In this document: positions 1 through 5,638 of the stretch, piece after piece
How positions within the stretch are numbered: position 1 is the first letter of the stretch
Layout of the letters: each line of letters opens with the position of its first letter
Assembly (NCBI GenBank): GCA_024206195.1
Contig: JAAGZO010000175.1
Location: 1 to 8,746 of the forward strand
DNA length: 8,746 bases
Direction of reading: 5' to 3'
Source: a bacterium
GTDB taxonomy: Archaea > Nanoarchaeota > Nanoarchaeia > Woesearchaeales > UBA10216
Made by a program: the position numbers and the translations under genes
Notes under the pieces: generated by a model
Seen by the model: only the letters and a program-made list of their open reading frames with translations
Told to the model about the DNA's origin: nothing
Databases searched by the model: none

Positions 1-612
1 ACTCATTCCGTAAAGTTTTGCAATGTCCTTTGTTCTTACTTTATTCTCCTTCAACCAACGTATTTCAAGTGCCTTTATAAGTTTTCTGTATTGCTTCTCA
101 TGTAGATTCTTAGTAATTGCACCATCTACATGAGCCCATACCTTCCCAGTCACAACTTCCGAGGCATAACTATACGTTATCCCAAAACACTTTGCAATAT
201 CTTTAACCTTTGCACCATCTTTTCTCAATTGACGCATTTCAATTACTTCTTCTTCTGTAAGTTTTGTCCCATTATATGTGAAAAGTTTGCAGATACCTTC
301 TCTAATCTTCTTACCTACCAAAACGTTTGAGACATAATTGCACCTCACCTCAAAACGCTTTGCAATATGTCTAATATTCGCACCACCTTTTCTCAACTGA
401 CGCATCTTAATTATATCTTTTTTCGTAAATCTCTTGCCCGAATGCGGTTTAAGAGCACCATTAACGTAGGACCATGTCTTCCTATTCAAAACTCTTGAGG
501 TAGATACGCAATGTATTCCAAAACGCTCTGCAATATCTTTAACCTTCGCACTATCTTTTCTCAATTGGCGCATTTCAATTACTTTTTCTTCTGTAAGTTT
601 TGTTCTTTGCAT
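1..612 (-). CDS. Multi-HTH repeat protein, C-terminus beyond window (partial)
   Basis: An open frame of 204 codons with no stop before the left edge. It starts at an ATG at 612, 8 nt after a weak AGAG ribosome site; an ATG at 617 is in another frame. The protein consists of tandem helix-turn-helix-like units at about residues 6-50, 62-103 and 118-162, plus a fourth that begins near 172 and is cut by the edge. Each unit has the pattern L/FTxxxVIxMRQLRK, then VKDIAxxFGI and a second helix (for example VSTSRVLNRK or SYASEVVTGK). This resembles the short HTH modules of phage regulators and of homing-endonuclease DNA-binding tails. The role is probably DNA binding; no nuclease domain is visible in this part. 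It lies downstream of the helicase and hairpin H1. The fold is likely, the function unknown. Confidence 0.8.
   Translation of the reverse strand, partial: MQRTKLTEEKVIEMRQLRKDSAKVKDIAERFGIHCVSTSRVLNRKTWSYVNGALKPHSGKRFTKKDIIKMRQLRKGGANIRHIAKRFEVRCNYVSNVLVGKKIREGICKLFTYNGTKLTEEEVIEMRQLRKDGAKVKDIAKCFGITYSYASEVVTGKVWAHVDGAITKNLHEKQYRKLIKALEIRWLKENKVRTKDIAKLYGMS
195..603 (-). repeat. Direct DNA repeat inside the HTH gene (195-267 and 531-603)
   Basis: The two 73-bp segments match at 69 positions and encode the recognition region of HTH units 1 and 3 (TKLTEE through VKDIA). The unit between them (about 304-429) is more diverged. This points to recent duplication or gene conversion between units 1 and 3. 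Confidence 0.85.
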
Positions 613-650
613 TTCATATCTCTTTAGAGTGTATTGGCTTTAACCCCCTA

Positions 651-678
651 ATACCCATACACTTTCGTGTATGGGTAT
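651..678 (-). repeat. Intergenic hairpin H1 (GAAA loop)
   Basis: A perfect 12-bp stem (651-662 with 667-678) around a 4-nt loop that reads GAAA in the minus-strand transcript, a GNRA-type tetraloop closed by C-G. It begins 7 nt after the helicase stop and is followed by the conserved tail TTAGGGGGTTAAAG before the HTH gene's ribosome site. There is no long U-tract after the stem, so it is not a textbook intrinsic terminator. It belongs to the class H family described in the findings. Confidence 0.85.
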
Positions 679-685
679 ATTTTGG

Positions 686-2173
686 CTATTTAGTTGCTAC
701 GTAATACAATTCGCGAATTGCCCTTGTTTGAGCAACATACAACAAGTTTTTTTCCTCCTTTCCCGCTTCCGGACGGTATGTGCTTCGAAGCAAAAATACC
801 CTATTGCGCTCCAATCCCTTTGCCTTATGTGTAGACGAAAGAATGATGCGCGATGAATCGTCTATATCATCAAAAAGCTTCTTGATGTTGTCTTGAACCT
901 CCTTCAGTGAAACCGTGCCTTCACAAAGACACTCCAAACATTGAGCCTTATCTTCAATGGTATCGGTTGGACGCCTTCGTTTTGCCAAACGCATACACTC
1001 AATATCTCTCCATTTTTGAAGCCAACTGAGAAAATCATCAACACTAGCCGCTTTGCTTTTCGTGATAAGATAAGTAAGCGATTTCCCAACATCCCGCCCT
1101 TGAATGTTAGCTGGAACGCCTCGCTTGAGAAATCCCAAGCAAAGACGAATCAATGGAGCATTTACCCTGGAAAGAATGAAATCACCAGCTTTGGCATTGT
1201 TTTCCATGAATTGCTCGGAGCAATTCTCTACCTTGCCAGGAGCATTGCTCTCGTTTGCTCTGTATTCCGGTACCAACTTCTGCGCCTCCTTTACTATGGC
1301 ATGACCACAACGGTATGTGACCGATAGTGGTAGCCGCTTCGAATTCAATTGCGTTACAATGCTAGTTATTGCTTCAGAATCCGCTCCACGGAATCCGTAA
1401 ATTGCTTGATTCTCATCCCCAACACTAATGATTCGTCCCGTTGCCTTTACTGAACGAATCGCTAGATCAATTTGAGCTTTATTCAAATCTTGCGCTTCGT
1501 CAATGAATACCCAATCATAACGGGTAACTGAGAGATTGTGCGCTGATGGAAAATAAATCATATCGTCAAAGTCAATCCTAGCTGTATCTTGCCGCGTCGC
1601 TTCTGTTACCTTCTGAACCAAAGCAACGAATTCATCCGTGCTGTATGTGCAAGAATCAATATCATGCTTGTCCATGATAACTTTAATCTCTTCTGTGTCT
1701 TTGCATAGATAACCCTTTGAAAGACTAATTGCCTTTTCTAGGTTTTGACGAGCCTCTAACGTTTCAGCTTCATCTCCTAGTTCAGCTTGAATGTACCCTT
1801 TTAGCTTAAAAGAATCAATACTAACCTTCCCAAAGGCTTTGGTGATTGCTTTCAATCCCAATGAATGCAGTGTCAAAACAGTTACATTATCAGGCGCTTT
1901 TGTTGCCAACTCAATTTGAATGCTTTTGTTAAATGCAACCATCAATGCCAATCCTTGCGGAATGTGATAAAAACCCTCAACAAGCGTTGAAGTCTTTCCC
2001 GTTCCCGCAAATGCATCAACATGCAAGTTTCCACTGCCATTTGCAATTTCATCGAAAATTGCAAGTTGTAGATTTGACCAGTTGCGATATACTCGCGCAA
2101 CCTTTTTCGTCTGTGGCTGATTCTTCTTAGGATATTTACGGTATTTTTTGCTGTATGAGTTCTTGTATGCCAT
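686..2173 (-). CDS. UvrD/PcrA-like superfamily 1 DNA helicase
   Basis: A 495-residue ATP-dependent helicase; members of this family translocate along single-stranded DNA and unwind duplex in repair, recombination or replication. SF1A motifs appear in order: Q-motif-like glutamine near residue 36; Walker A AFAGTGKTS at 54-62; motif Ia near 78-90; DEAQD Walker B at 225-229; motif III GDENQAIYGFRG at 252-263; motif IV TYRC at 286-289; motif V THKAKGLE at 448-455; motif VI LLYVAQTRA at 477-485. All key residues seem intact. At under 500 residues it is shorter than cellular UvrD (about 720), as is common in phages, with reduced 1B/2B insertions. The first 30 residues are a Lys/Arg/Tyr-rich tail that may bind nucleic acid. 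A GAGGGAT ribosome site precedes the ATG. It could act in phage recombination or replication; a defence or anti-defence role cannot be excluded. Confidence 0.95.
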   Translation of the reverse strand: MAYKNSYSKKYRKYPKKNQPQTKKVARVYRNWSNLQLAIFDEIANGSGNLHVDAFAGTGKTSTLVEGFYHIPQGLALMVAFNKSIQIELATKAPDNVTVLTLHSLGLKAITKAFGKVSIDSFKLKGYIQAELGDEAETLEARQNLEKAISLSKGYLCKDTEEIKVIMDKHDIDSCTYSTDEFVALVQKVTEATRQDTARIDFDDMIYFPSAHNLSVTRYDWVFIDEAQDLNKAQIDLAIRSVKATGRIISVGDENQAIYGFRGADSEAITSIVTQLNSKRLPLSVTYRCGHAIVKEAQKLVPEYRANESNAPGKVENCSEQFMENNAKAGDFILSRVNAPLIRLCLGFLKRGVPANIQGRDVGKSLTYLITKSKAASVDDFLSWLQKWRDIECMRLAKRRRPTDTIEDKAQCLECLCEGTVSLKEVQDNIKKLFDDIDDSSRIILSSTHKAKGLERNRVFLLRSTYRPEAGKEEKNLLYVAQTRAIRELYYVATK

Positions 2174-2232
2174 TTTATCCCTCTTTTGGGGTTTGGATTT
2201 GAAGACTTTTATTACCCTTCTTAACTCCTAAA

Positions 2233-2256
2233 ACCCTCTCACTAACGTGTGAGGGT
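2233..2256 (-). repeat. Intergenic hairpin H2 (diverged copy)
   Basis: A class H hairpin with arms 2233-2242 and 2247-2256: nine of ten pairs form, with one internal mismatch at 2239/2250. The stem sequence differs from the family (CCCTCAC core instead of CCCATACAC) yet pairing is kept, and the minus-strand loop is GTTA rather than GAAA. It starts 11 nt after the stop of the gene at 2268 and is followed by TTTTAGGAGTTAAG, a variant of the family tail. The changed but still paired stem suggests that structure, not sequence, is maintained. Confidence 0.75.
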
Positions 2257-2267
2257 AATTTCAAAGA

Positions 2268-2681
2268 TTACGTACTAAGAAAAACCTCCCTCCAAGCACC
2301 TTTTTCCCACTCAATGCTTTGACCGTAATATACTGGATGATGTTGTGTTGATTTAAAAACCACCCGTCCCTTATAATGAATCTCAATTCGAGTAAGACCT
2401 CCTTTTGATCCATTACAAAATTCCGTCTTTTTAATAATCATGTTATTATCAATTTGGCTGGAATAATATAAGGAAAAGGCATTAGAGTACTTGTCACCAG
2501 CACTTGAATCTGCTTTGTCATTAAAAGGAAAATTGTGTGCTTTTTTACATATTGCGCGTTGTACTGCCGCTTCTTTCCTTTCAGCTACAACTCTAGCATT
2601 TTTCTCTCTTAGTGCTGCCATAAACTTGTTGTAACACAATTTCGCTCTATTAACCAACTGCCCGATGTAAGTCGTTTTCAT
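2268..2681 (-). CDS. Hypothetical protein, 137 residues
   Basis: I do not recognise the family. The start is supported by a GAGGT ribosome site 7 nt before the ATG, in the same sequence context (GAGGTAAGAAAATG) as the start of the gene ending at 6031. Residues 1-50 are basic and probably helical (many Lys, Arg and Ala); residues 50-75 are Ser/Asp/Asn-rich and probably loop; residues 80-137 look beta-rich, with IIKKTEFC, TRIEIHYKGRVVFK and the aromatic end VYYG...WEKGAWREVF. No signal peptide, membrane segment or catalytic motif is visible. It sits between hairpins H3 and H2, directly upstream of the helicase, but its unrelated appearance gives no functional link. Confidence 0.8.
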   Translation of the reverse strand: MKTTYIGQLVNRAKLCYNKFMAALREKNARVVAERKEAAVQRAICKKAHNFPFNDKADSSAGDKYSNAFSLYYSSQIDNNMIIKKTEFCNGSKGGLTRIEIHYKGRVVFKSTQHHPVYYGQSIEWEKGAWREVFLST

Positions 2682-2714
2682 TTTCTTACCTCAATATTTG
2701 GTCTCTTTAAACCC

Positions 2715-2746
2715 CAAAACCCATACACTTTCGTGTATGGGTTTTG
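2715..2746 (-). repeat. Intergenic hairpin H3 (longest stem)
   Basis: The longest class H copy: a perfect 14-bp stem (2715-2728 with 2733-2746) with a GAAA loop in the minus-strand transcript, followed by TTTTGGGGTTTAAAG. A U-run of only four follows the GC part of the stem, so any termination would be weak. It precedes the gene at 2681 and follows the MORN relic. Confidence 0.85.
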
Positions 2747-2760
2747 ATTCCACCTTATAT

Positions 2761-2804
2761 AAGCTGGTCCATATAATCATTTTAATCCATGGTACACCTC
2801 CTTT
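2761..2804 (-). pseudogene. Relic of a deleted MORN-like repeat gene
   Basis: A near-perfect ribosome site (AAAGGAGG, 2797-2804) lies 6 nt before an ATG at 2790 that is followed by only GAT and a TAA stop (ATG GAT TAA, 2782-2790). Just downstream, 2761-2772 contains the word ATGGACCAGCTT, which encodes the NGPA core of the MORN-like repeats elsewhere in the window. The order is element T, strong start, MORN fragment, element H. This is the same order as at the intact MORN gene 5112-5582, and the leader shares the GTAACACAAA word found there (around 5606-5615). I infer a MORN gene that collapsed by internal deletion. A functional two-codon ORF is the alternative. Confidence 0.5.
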
Positions 2805-2823
2805 GTGTTACTTTGATTACCAA

Positions 2824-2845
2824 GTCCCCTAAGCAGGAATCGAAT
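2824..2845 (-). repeat. Decayed tRNA-like element T1 (3' half only)
   Basis: In the minus-strand reading this keeps the T loop and its 3' strand (TTCGATT, CCTGC) and the 3' acceptor-like strand TTAGGGGAC of the class T family. The 5' T-stem strand has become GCTAA and no longer pairs, and the 5' acceptor strand is absent. The stop codon of the upstream gene (2854-2856) lies where the 5' half would have been. The 3' part, including TTAGGGG, survived. Confidence 0.7.
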
Positions 2846-2853
2846 TAGCCCAC

Positions 2854-3126
2854 CTACCAATAGCGCCTATCTCTTTCCACACCATTCGAGACGCAATTAC
2901 CACCATCTTTTCGTTTGGCGCCTTGAAAGCTTTGTCCGGAACTCCAGCTTTCTTGTTCCCTAGTGTCACGTTGCCATGCGTCAATTACAAAGACACACGT
3001 TCCAATAAGTAGAAGTGTTCCCAGAAACAAAGAAATTACGACCCAATCTTCCTTTCCCATAAAACTTCCTCGACCAATAAATGGTCGCGTTATTGCTTTC
3101 CATGCGGTCTTGCTTGTTTTCAACAT
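2854..3126 (-). CDS. Small single-pass membrane protein, 90 residues
   Basis: A hypothetical protein with one clear transmembrane segment at about residues 28-48 (WVVISLFLGTLLLIGTCVFV). It is preceded by a basic N-terminal stretch (K3, K6, K10, R14, R19), which favours an inside N-terminus, and followed by a charged, Ser/Gln-rich tail of about 40 residues. A strong AAGGAGGT site lies 4-5 nt before the ATG. A second ATG at residue 23 could give a shorter form starting just before the membrane segment, but it has a poorer ribosome site. The last codons enter the region of decayed element T1, so the C-terminus may have been altered. Small membrane proteins in phage accessory blocks include holin-like and superinfection-exclusion proteins; nothing here decides between these. 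Confidence 0.75.
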   Translation of the reverse strand: MLKTSKTAWKAITRPFIGRGSFMGKEDWVVISLFLGTLLLIGTCVFVIDAWQRDTREQESWSSGQSFQGAKRKDGGNCVSNGVERDRRYW

Positions 3127-3175
3127 ATCAACCTCCTTAGCTGGATTTAATCACATTTACTTCCCTTTAACCACT

Positions 3176-3206
3176 AAAACCCATACACTTTTGTATAAGT
3201 TGTTTT
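3176..3206 (-). repeat. Decayed intergenic hairpin H4
   Basis: This matches the class H family on the left side (ACCCATACAC at 3179-3188, preceded by the family tail, which reads TTTTAGTGGTTAAAG on the minus strand). The partner arm has lost several pairs and the minus-strand loop is AAAA instead of GNRA. About five pairs next to the loop and an outer A/T run can still form. It lies 3 nt from the stop of the MORN gene at 3210 and appears to be a degenerating copy. Confidence 0.65.
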
Positions 3207-3209
3207 ACT

Positions 3210-3908
3210 TTATTGTACTAATGCCCTCAAGCACCTCATTACCGTTCTATTATTCAATAAGCTCATTACCACTCCGTTAGGAGTAGTTATAGGCTTATCA
3301 TCAAAAACCTTCCTTATATATAGCAGCTCTCCATGAATCCAATGTTCTTCAAGTATCTTATTCCCTTCTTCATCATAATGTATAATGGCGCTATCATTTG
3401 TGTTATGAGGTTTCCCTTCTTTGTTTTTATACGTAATCCTCTTTGCTTCCCCATTAGGATGTTTCTCTGTGAAAGTGTTCGTGCCTTCTTCTTTACAACT
3501 ATACTTTATACAAAACTCCTCTTTTGTAAGTTGTTTATCATCAACATAATATCCTCTATCACTTATTTGACCATTCTTTTTAAAATATATAACAGCCGGT
3601 CCAGTTTTATTGTGAGCTTTTCCATTAATATAATATCCTTTATACTCTTCTTCCCCACTCTTATGCCACCTTCTATGAGCTGGTCCATTTTCATTGTGAA
3701 GCCCTCCGCAAATATAATATAGTTCCTCATGTTTTTGACCATTCTTATGCCAATATGTATCAGCTGGTCCATTTTCGTTGTGACATTTTCCATTAAGATA
3801 ATATGTTTCACTCCATTTTTTACCATTCTTATAAAATAGTACCAAAGCAGGTCCGTTTTTATTGTGAAGCTCTCCCCTGCTGTTTCTATGTTCAATGTTT
3901 TGCCTCAT
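3210..3908 (-). CDS. MORN-like (YwqK/MORN_2-type) repeat protein, 232 residues
   Basis: Four 28-residue repeats run without gaps at residues 14-41, 42-69, 70-97 and 98-125, of the form xHNENGPA, then xxxWHKNGQK, then xxxYYINGK. A linker with LTKEEF (127-132) follows, then a degenerate unit near 165-196 (PHNTNDSAII...EEHWIHGE) and a 36-residue tail without repeats. Repeats of this kind occur in YwqK-type proteins, large phages and giant viruses, where they form extended beta-hairpin arrays; their biochemical role is mostly unknown, and the antitoxin label for YwqK is only a family name. The start has AAAGGTG about 7 nt upstream. The gene follows a 124-residue orphan (3971-4345), as its paralog at 5112-5582 follows that orphan's paralog. 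Family assignment is fairly sure; function unknown. Confidence 0.85.
   Translation of the reverse strand: MRQNIEHRNSRGELHNKNGPALVLFYKNGKKWSETYYLNGKCHNENGPADTYWHKNGQKHEELYYICGGLHNENGPAHRRWHKSGEEEYKGYYINGKAHNKTGPAVIYFKKNGQISDRGYYVDDKQLTKEEFCIKYSCKEEGTNTFTEKHPNGEAKRITYKNKEGKPHNTNDSAIIHYDEEGNKILEEHWIHGELLYIRKVFDDKPITTPNGVVMSLLNNRTVMRCLRALVQ
3534..3869 (-). repeat. 84-bp coding tandem repeats, four units (MORN-like)
   Basis: Four consecutive 84-bp units with no spacer, each encoding 28 residues. The most conserved DNA word is AATGGACCAGCT (the NGPA core). Because the period is divisible by three, other frames also stay open here and produce spurious ORFs on both strands. Confidence 0.85.
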
Positions 3909-3932
3909 TTTCTTTCACCTTTAAACCCCAAA

Positions 3933-3956
3933 ACCCATACACTTTCGTGTATGGGT
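3933..3956 (-). repeat. Intergenic hairpin H5 (GAAA loop)
   Basis: A perfect 10-bp stem (3933-3942 with 3947-3956) and a GAAA loop on the minus strand. It starts 14 nt after the stop at 3971 and is followed by TTTTGGGGTTTAAAGG, which merges into the ribosome site of the MORN gene starting at 3908. Confidence 0.85.
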
Positions 3957-3970
3957 AAATGGGTTACAGC

Positions 3971-4345
3971 TCATATCATGAACTGAAATTCAAGCTCAAA
4001 TTGCCCTCCTTCCCCATTGCCACATTGACTAAGATAAGCGTCTTCAATTCCATTCTCAACTAAATACGCGCTAATGATTTTTTCAACTTCTGGCAAGCTA
4101 ATCAACACTACACTTTCCTTTTCGTATTCGTAATGTTTCGATACCATTAAGACTGTACGAAACGCAACTGTACGAAACTCAAAAACAAAACTCTCATGTG
4201 GAGAGCTGGTCTCACTCTGTATTGGTTTGAGGTAATTGAGGTAAAGCCTCTTGTTTCTCTGTTCCAACGTTCCTTTCTTCGAAATCTGAAACTTACCAAC
4301 AATGGCTTCAACCTCTACAACTCTTACTTTGATTTTCCCAAACAT
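3971..4345 (-). CDS. Hypothetical protein, 124 residues (copy A of a duplicated gene)
   Basis: Family not recognised. It is about 90% identical to the 117-residue protein encoded at 5639-5992, from which it differs by some eleven substitutions and two in-frame microduplications: a 5-residue FRTVA repeat (residues 57-65) and a YE doublet (72-75). The protein is alternating polar/hydrophobic and probably mainly beta with one helix: strands near 4-21 and 50-70, a likely helix around 84-99 (LPEVEKIISAYLVENG), then AYLSQCGNGEGG and a final strand FELEFQFMI. There is no signal peptide or membrane segment. The start has GAGGAG 6 nt upstream, and the leader CGAGGAGACTGATATG is shared with copy B apart from one base. 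It follows tRNA-like element T2. Confidence 0.85.
   Translation of the reverse strand: MFGKIKVRVVEVEAIVGKFQISKKGTLEQRNKRLYLNYLKPIQSETSSPHESFVFEFRTVAFRTVLMVSKHYEYEKESVVLISLPEVEKIISAYLVENGIEDAYLSQCGNGEGGQFELEFQFMI
4152..4178 (-). repeat. In-frame 15-bp tandem duplication
   Basis: The unit at 4152-4166 is repeated from 4167 (ACTGTACGAAAC shared) and adds five residues (FRTVA) that are absent from the paralog at 5639-5992. A second 6-bp duplication (TTCGTA twice, 4121-4132) adds YE. Both look like replication slippage after the gene duplication. Confidence 0.8.
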
Positions 4346-4390
4346 ATCAGTCTCCTCGCTTTAACTGCTATGGTCTCTTAAATCTATCCA

Positions 4391-4435
4391 GTCCCCTAAG
4401 CAGGAATCGAACCTGCTGAATTCAATTTAGGGGAC
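4391..4435 (-). repeat. tRNA-like minihelix T2 (intact)
   Basis: Read on the minus strand, a 9-bp acceptor-like stem (4435-4427 with 4399-4391: GTCCCCTAA with TTAGGGGAC) encloses a 10-nt linker and a canonical T arm. The T stem is GCAGG with CCTGC (4416-4412 with 4404-4400) and the 7-nt loop is TTCGATT, with the TTC and central A/T pattern of real tRNAs. The T stem joins the 3' acceptor strand directly, as in a tRNA. D and anticodon arms are absent, so it cannot be a working tRNA. ACT follows in place of an encoded CCA. The stop codon of the upstream gene (TAA, 4427-4429) is inside the 5' acceptor strand. Confidence 0.85.
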
Positions 4436-5029
4436 TTCATACTTACTATTAATTAGCTTGCCGTGTCGTTGTGACAAGGCTTTATAGCAATATGTGATGA
4501 ACATTGAAAACCCCCTATCTATATACCTATTTGTAATACAAAAGTTCTCTTCTTTGTTGGGGTTCTCTTCTTTGTTGGGGTTCTTTTTTTTGCTGTAATA
4601 ATCGGAATAGAATAGCGCAAGTATCAGATTTATCAATACATCTGATATAGAGCTTCTTTCTTTTTTACAGTCGACTTTTTTACAGTCGACTTTTTTACAA
4701 TGGTCGGAATATTTCCAAGACGCTTCTGGATCTTTTCCAGTAAGGGATCTTTTATACTCATCAATCATGTTACGCGTTAAAGCCAATTCCTTTGTTGAAA
4801 AAGCATTAAAATGCTTATCCAACCCTTCAATCCAAGGAGGAAAACCAGTGTCTGGATCAACCTCTAGATCCGCCTGCAAGTTATCGGTTTCTTTGCACAC
4901 AAGAAACACAAGCTCTCTTATTTCAGATGTATCGTGATACAAAAATTTTTCAAACCCCAAGATTCCTATATTGTTCCAATCGATAAACTCCATTTGATAT
5001 GTATTTCCTTTTTGCTCGATATTCTTCAT
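4427..5029 (-). CDS. Hypothetical protein, 200 residues, with internal microrepeats
   Basis: Family not recognised. Residues 1-107 look like a folded acidic/mixed domain (FIDWNNIGILGFEKFLYHD; DPDTGFPPWIEGLDKHF). A Lys/Cys stretch CKKVDCKKVDCKKE follows (111-124), then a hydrophobic helix around 127-143 (SISDVLINLILALFYSDYY), the repeat NPNKEENPNKEEN (150-162), and a C-terminal part 163-200. The hydrophobic segment is short and may be a buried helix rather than a membrane span. A ribosome site AAGGAG lies about 9 nt before the ATG; a later ATG at residue 13 is possible. The final residues V-P and the stop are encoded by the 5' strand of tRNA-like element T2, so the gene end and the structured element overlap. 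Confidence 0.75.
   Translation of the reverse strand: MKNIEQKGNTYQMEFIDWNNIGILGFEKFLYHDTSEIRELVFLVCKETDNLQADLEVDPDTGFPPWIEGLDKHFNAFSTKELALTRNMIDEYKRSLTGKDPEASWKYSDHCKKVDCKKVDCKKERSSISDVLINLILALFYSDYYSKKKNPNKEENPNKEENFCITNRYIDRGFSMFITYCYKALSQRHGKLINSKYEVP
4544..4579 (-). repeat. Two 18-bp tandem units (NPNKEE codons)
   Basis: Two identical 18-bp units (4544-4561 and 4562-4579) encode NPNKEE twice. A third partial match continues into GTTCTTTTTT. It keeps the reading frame. Confidence 0.85.
4661..4690 (-). repeat. Two 15-bp tandem units (KKVDC codons)
   Basis: Two identical 15-bp units (4661-4675 and 4676-4690) are followed by a partial third copy (TTTTTTACA). They encode the repeated Cys-Lys-Lys-Val-Asp motif and keep the frame. 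Confidence 0.85.
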
Positions 5030-5060
5030 TTGATTTTCTCCTTCTCCTCTTTAACCCCCT

Positions 5061-5090
5061 AAAACCCATACACTTTCGTGTATGGGCTTT
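5061..5090 (-). repeat. Intergenic hairpin H6 (GAAA loop)
   Basis: A 9-bp core stem (5065-5073 with 5078-5086) with a GAAA loop on the minus strand. One mismatch and three outer A/T pairs extend it to 5061-5090. It begins 21 nt after the MORN gene stop at 5112 and is followed by the tail TTTTAGGGGGTTAAAG and the ribosome site of the gene at 5029. Confidence 0.85.
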
Positions 5091-5111
5091 GATCACCTTT
5101 AGTTGTTTCAC

Positions 5112-5582
5112 TTAAAATGGATACGTATATTCCTTGCCTTTACTGACTTTTGTTCTATCCTCATTAAATTCTATCCCATGAATCCAATATTCCCTATATA
5201 ATTCTGAACCATCCTTCCGAAAACCAATACGCGCAATTCCTTGCTTATTGTGGAGTTTTCCATTAATGTAATGTGCTTTGTATGTTTCTTGACCACTCTC
5301 ACTCCACCATATCCAAGCTGGTCCATTTTCGTTATGAAGTTTCCCATTAATACAATATCCTTCACTTTGTTTTTGCCCATTCTCATGCCACATTTCTGTT
5401 GCTGGTCCGCTATTATTGTGTACCTCTCCATCAATATAGTATGCTCTATAAGACATTTTTCCGTCTTCGTACCACTTTATTCTAGCTGGTCCGTTCTCAT
5501 TATGAAGCTCTCTAGCTTCATTGAGATAAACTTCTTCGCTTTTATTACCATTTGCGTGAAAATTTGTGTATGTTGCTTTCAT
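5112..5582 (-). CDS. MORN-like (YwqK/MORN_2-type) repeat protein, 156 residues
   Basis: After a 25-residue lead with a partial unit (FHANGNKSEEVYLNEARE), four exact 28-residue repeats fill residues 26-53, 54-81, 82-109 and 110-137, each of the form xHNENGPA, then xxxWxExGQ, then xxYYINGK; a 19-residue tail follows. There is no signal peptide or membrane segment, so it is probably cytoplasmic or a structural part. It is a paralog of the proteins at 3210-3908 and 8455-8746 but lacks the LTKEEF linker those two share. GGAG lies about 8 nt before the ATG. It is downstream of orphan copy B (5639-5992). Partner and function are not known. Confidence 0.85.
   Translation of the reverse strand: MKATYTNFHANGNKSEEVYLNEARELHNENGPARIKWYEDGKMSYRAYYIDGEVHNNSGPATEMWHENGQKQSEGYCINGKLHNENGPAWIWWSESGQETYKAHYINGKLHNKQGIARIGFRKDGSELYREYWIHGIEFNEDRTKVSKGKEYTYPF
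5172..5507 (-). repeat. 84-bp coding tandem repeats, four units (MORN-like)
   Basis: Four gapless 84-bp units encode the 28-residue MORN-like repeats. The conserved word GGACCAGCT recurs in the first three units; in the fourth the NGPA core has become QGIA. Confidence 0.85.
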
Positions 5583-5607
5583 TTTTTTTACTCCATTTCT
5601 TTTCTTT

Positions 5608-5632
5608 TGTGTTACCTTGACTATCCAGTCCC
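5608..5632 (-). repeat. Remnant of a tRNA-like element
   Basis: Only the 3' end of a class T element and its downstream flank remain: GGGAC then TGGATAGTCAAGGTAACACA on the minus strand. This matches the flank of T2 on one side (GGGACTGGATAG) and that of T1 on the other (TAACACAAA). The T arm and 5' acceptor strand are gone. The remnant lies between orphan copy B and the MORN gene at 5582. Confidence 0.6.
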
Positions 5633-5638
5633 TTTATT

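Noticed and set aside
941..1327. Plus-strand ORF of 128 codons
   Set aside because: It lies antisense within the helicase gene, which has all SF1 motifs; the translation shows no recognisable domain. The other plus-strand ORFs opposite the helicase (1104-1304, 1933-2130) are rejected for the same reason.
2691..2780. A 29-codon ORF on the minus strand that reads through hairpin H3
   Set aside because: It starts without its own ribosome site and its codons run through the conserved hairpin and tail, so it is probably chance.
2963..3722. Plus-strand ORFs at 2963-3280 and 3333-3722
   Set aside because: They are antisense to the membrane protein and the MORN gene. The latter stays open because the 84-bp repeat period is divisible by three; the hydrophobic translations reflect A-rich minus-strand codons.
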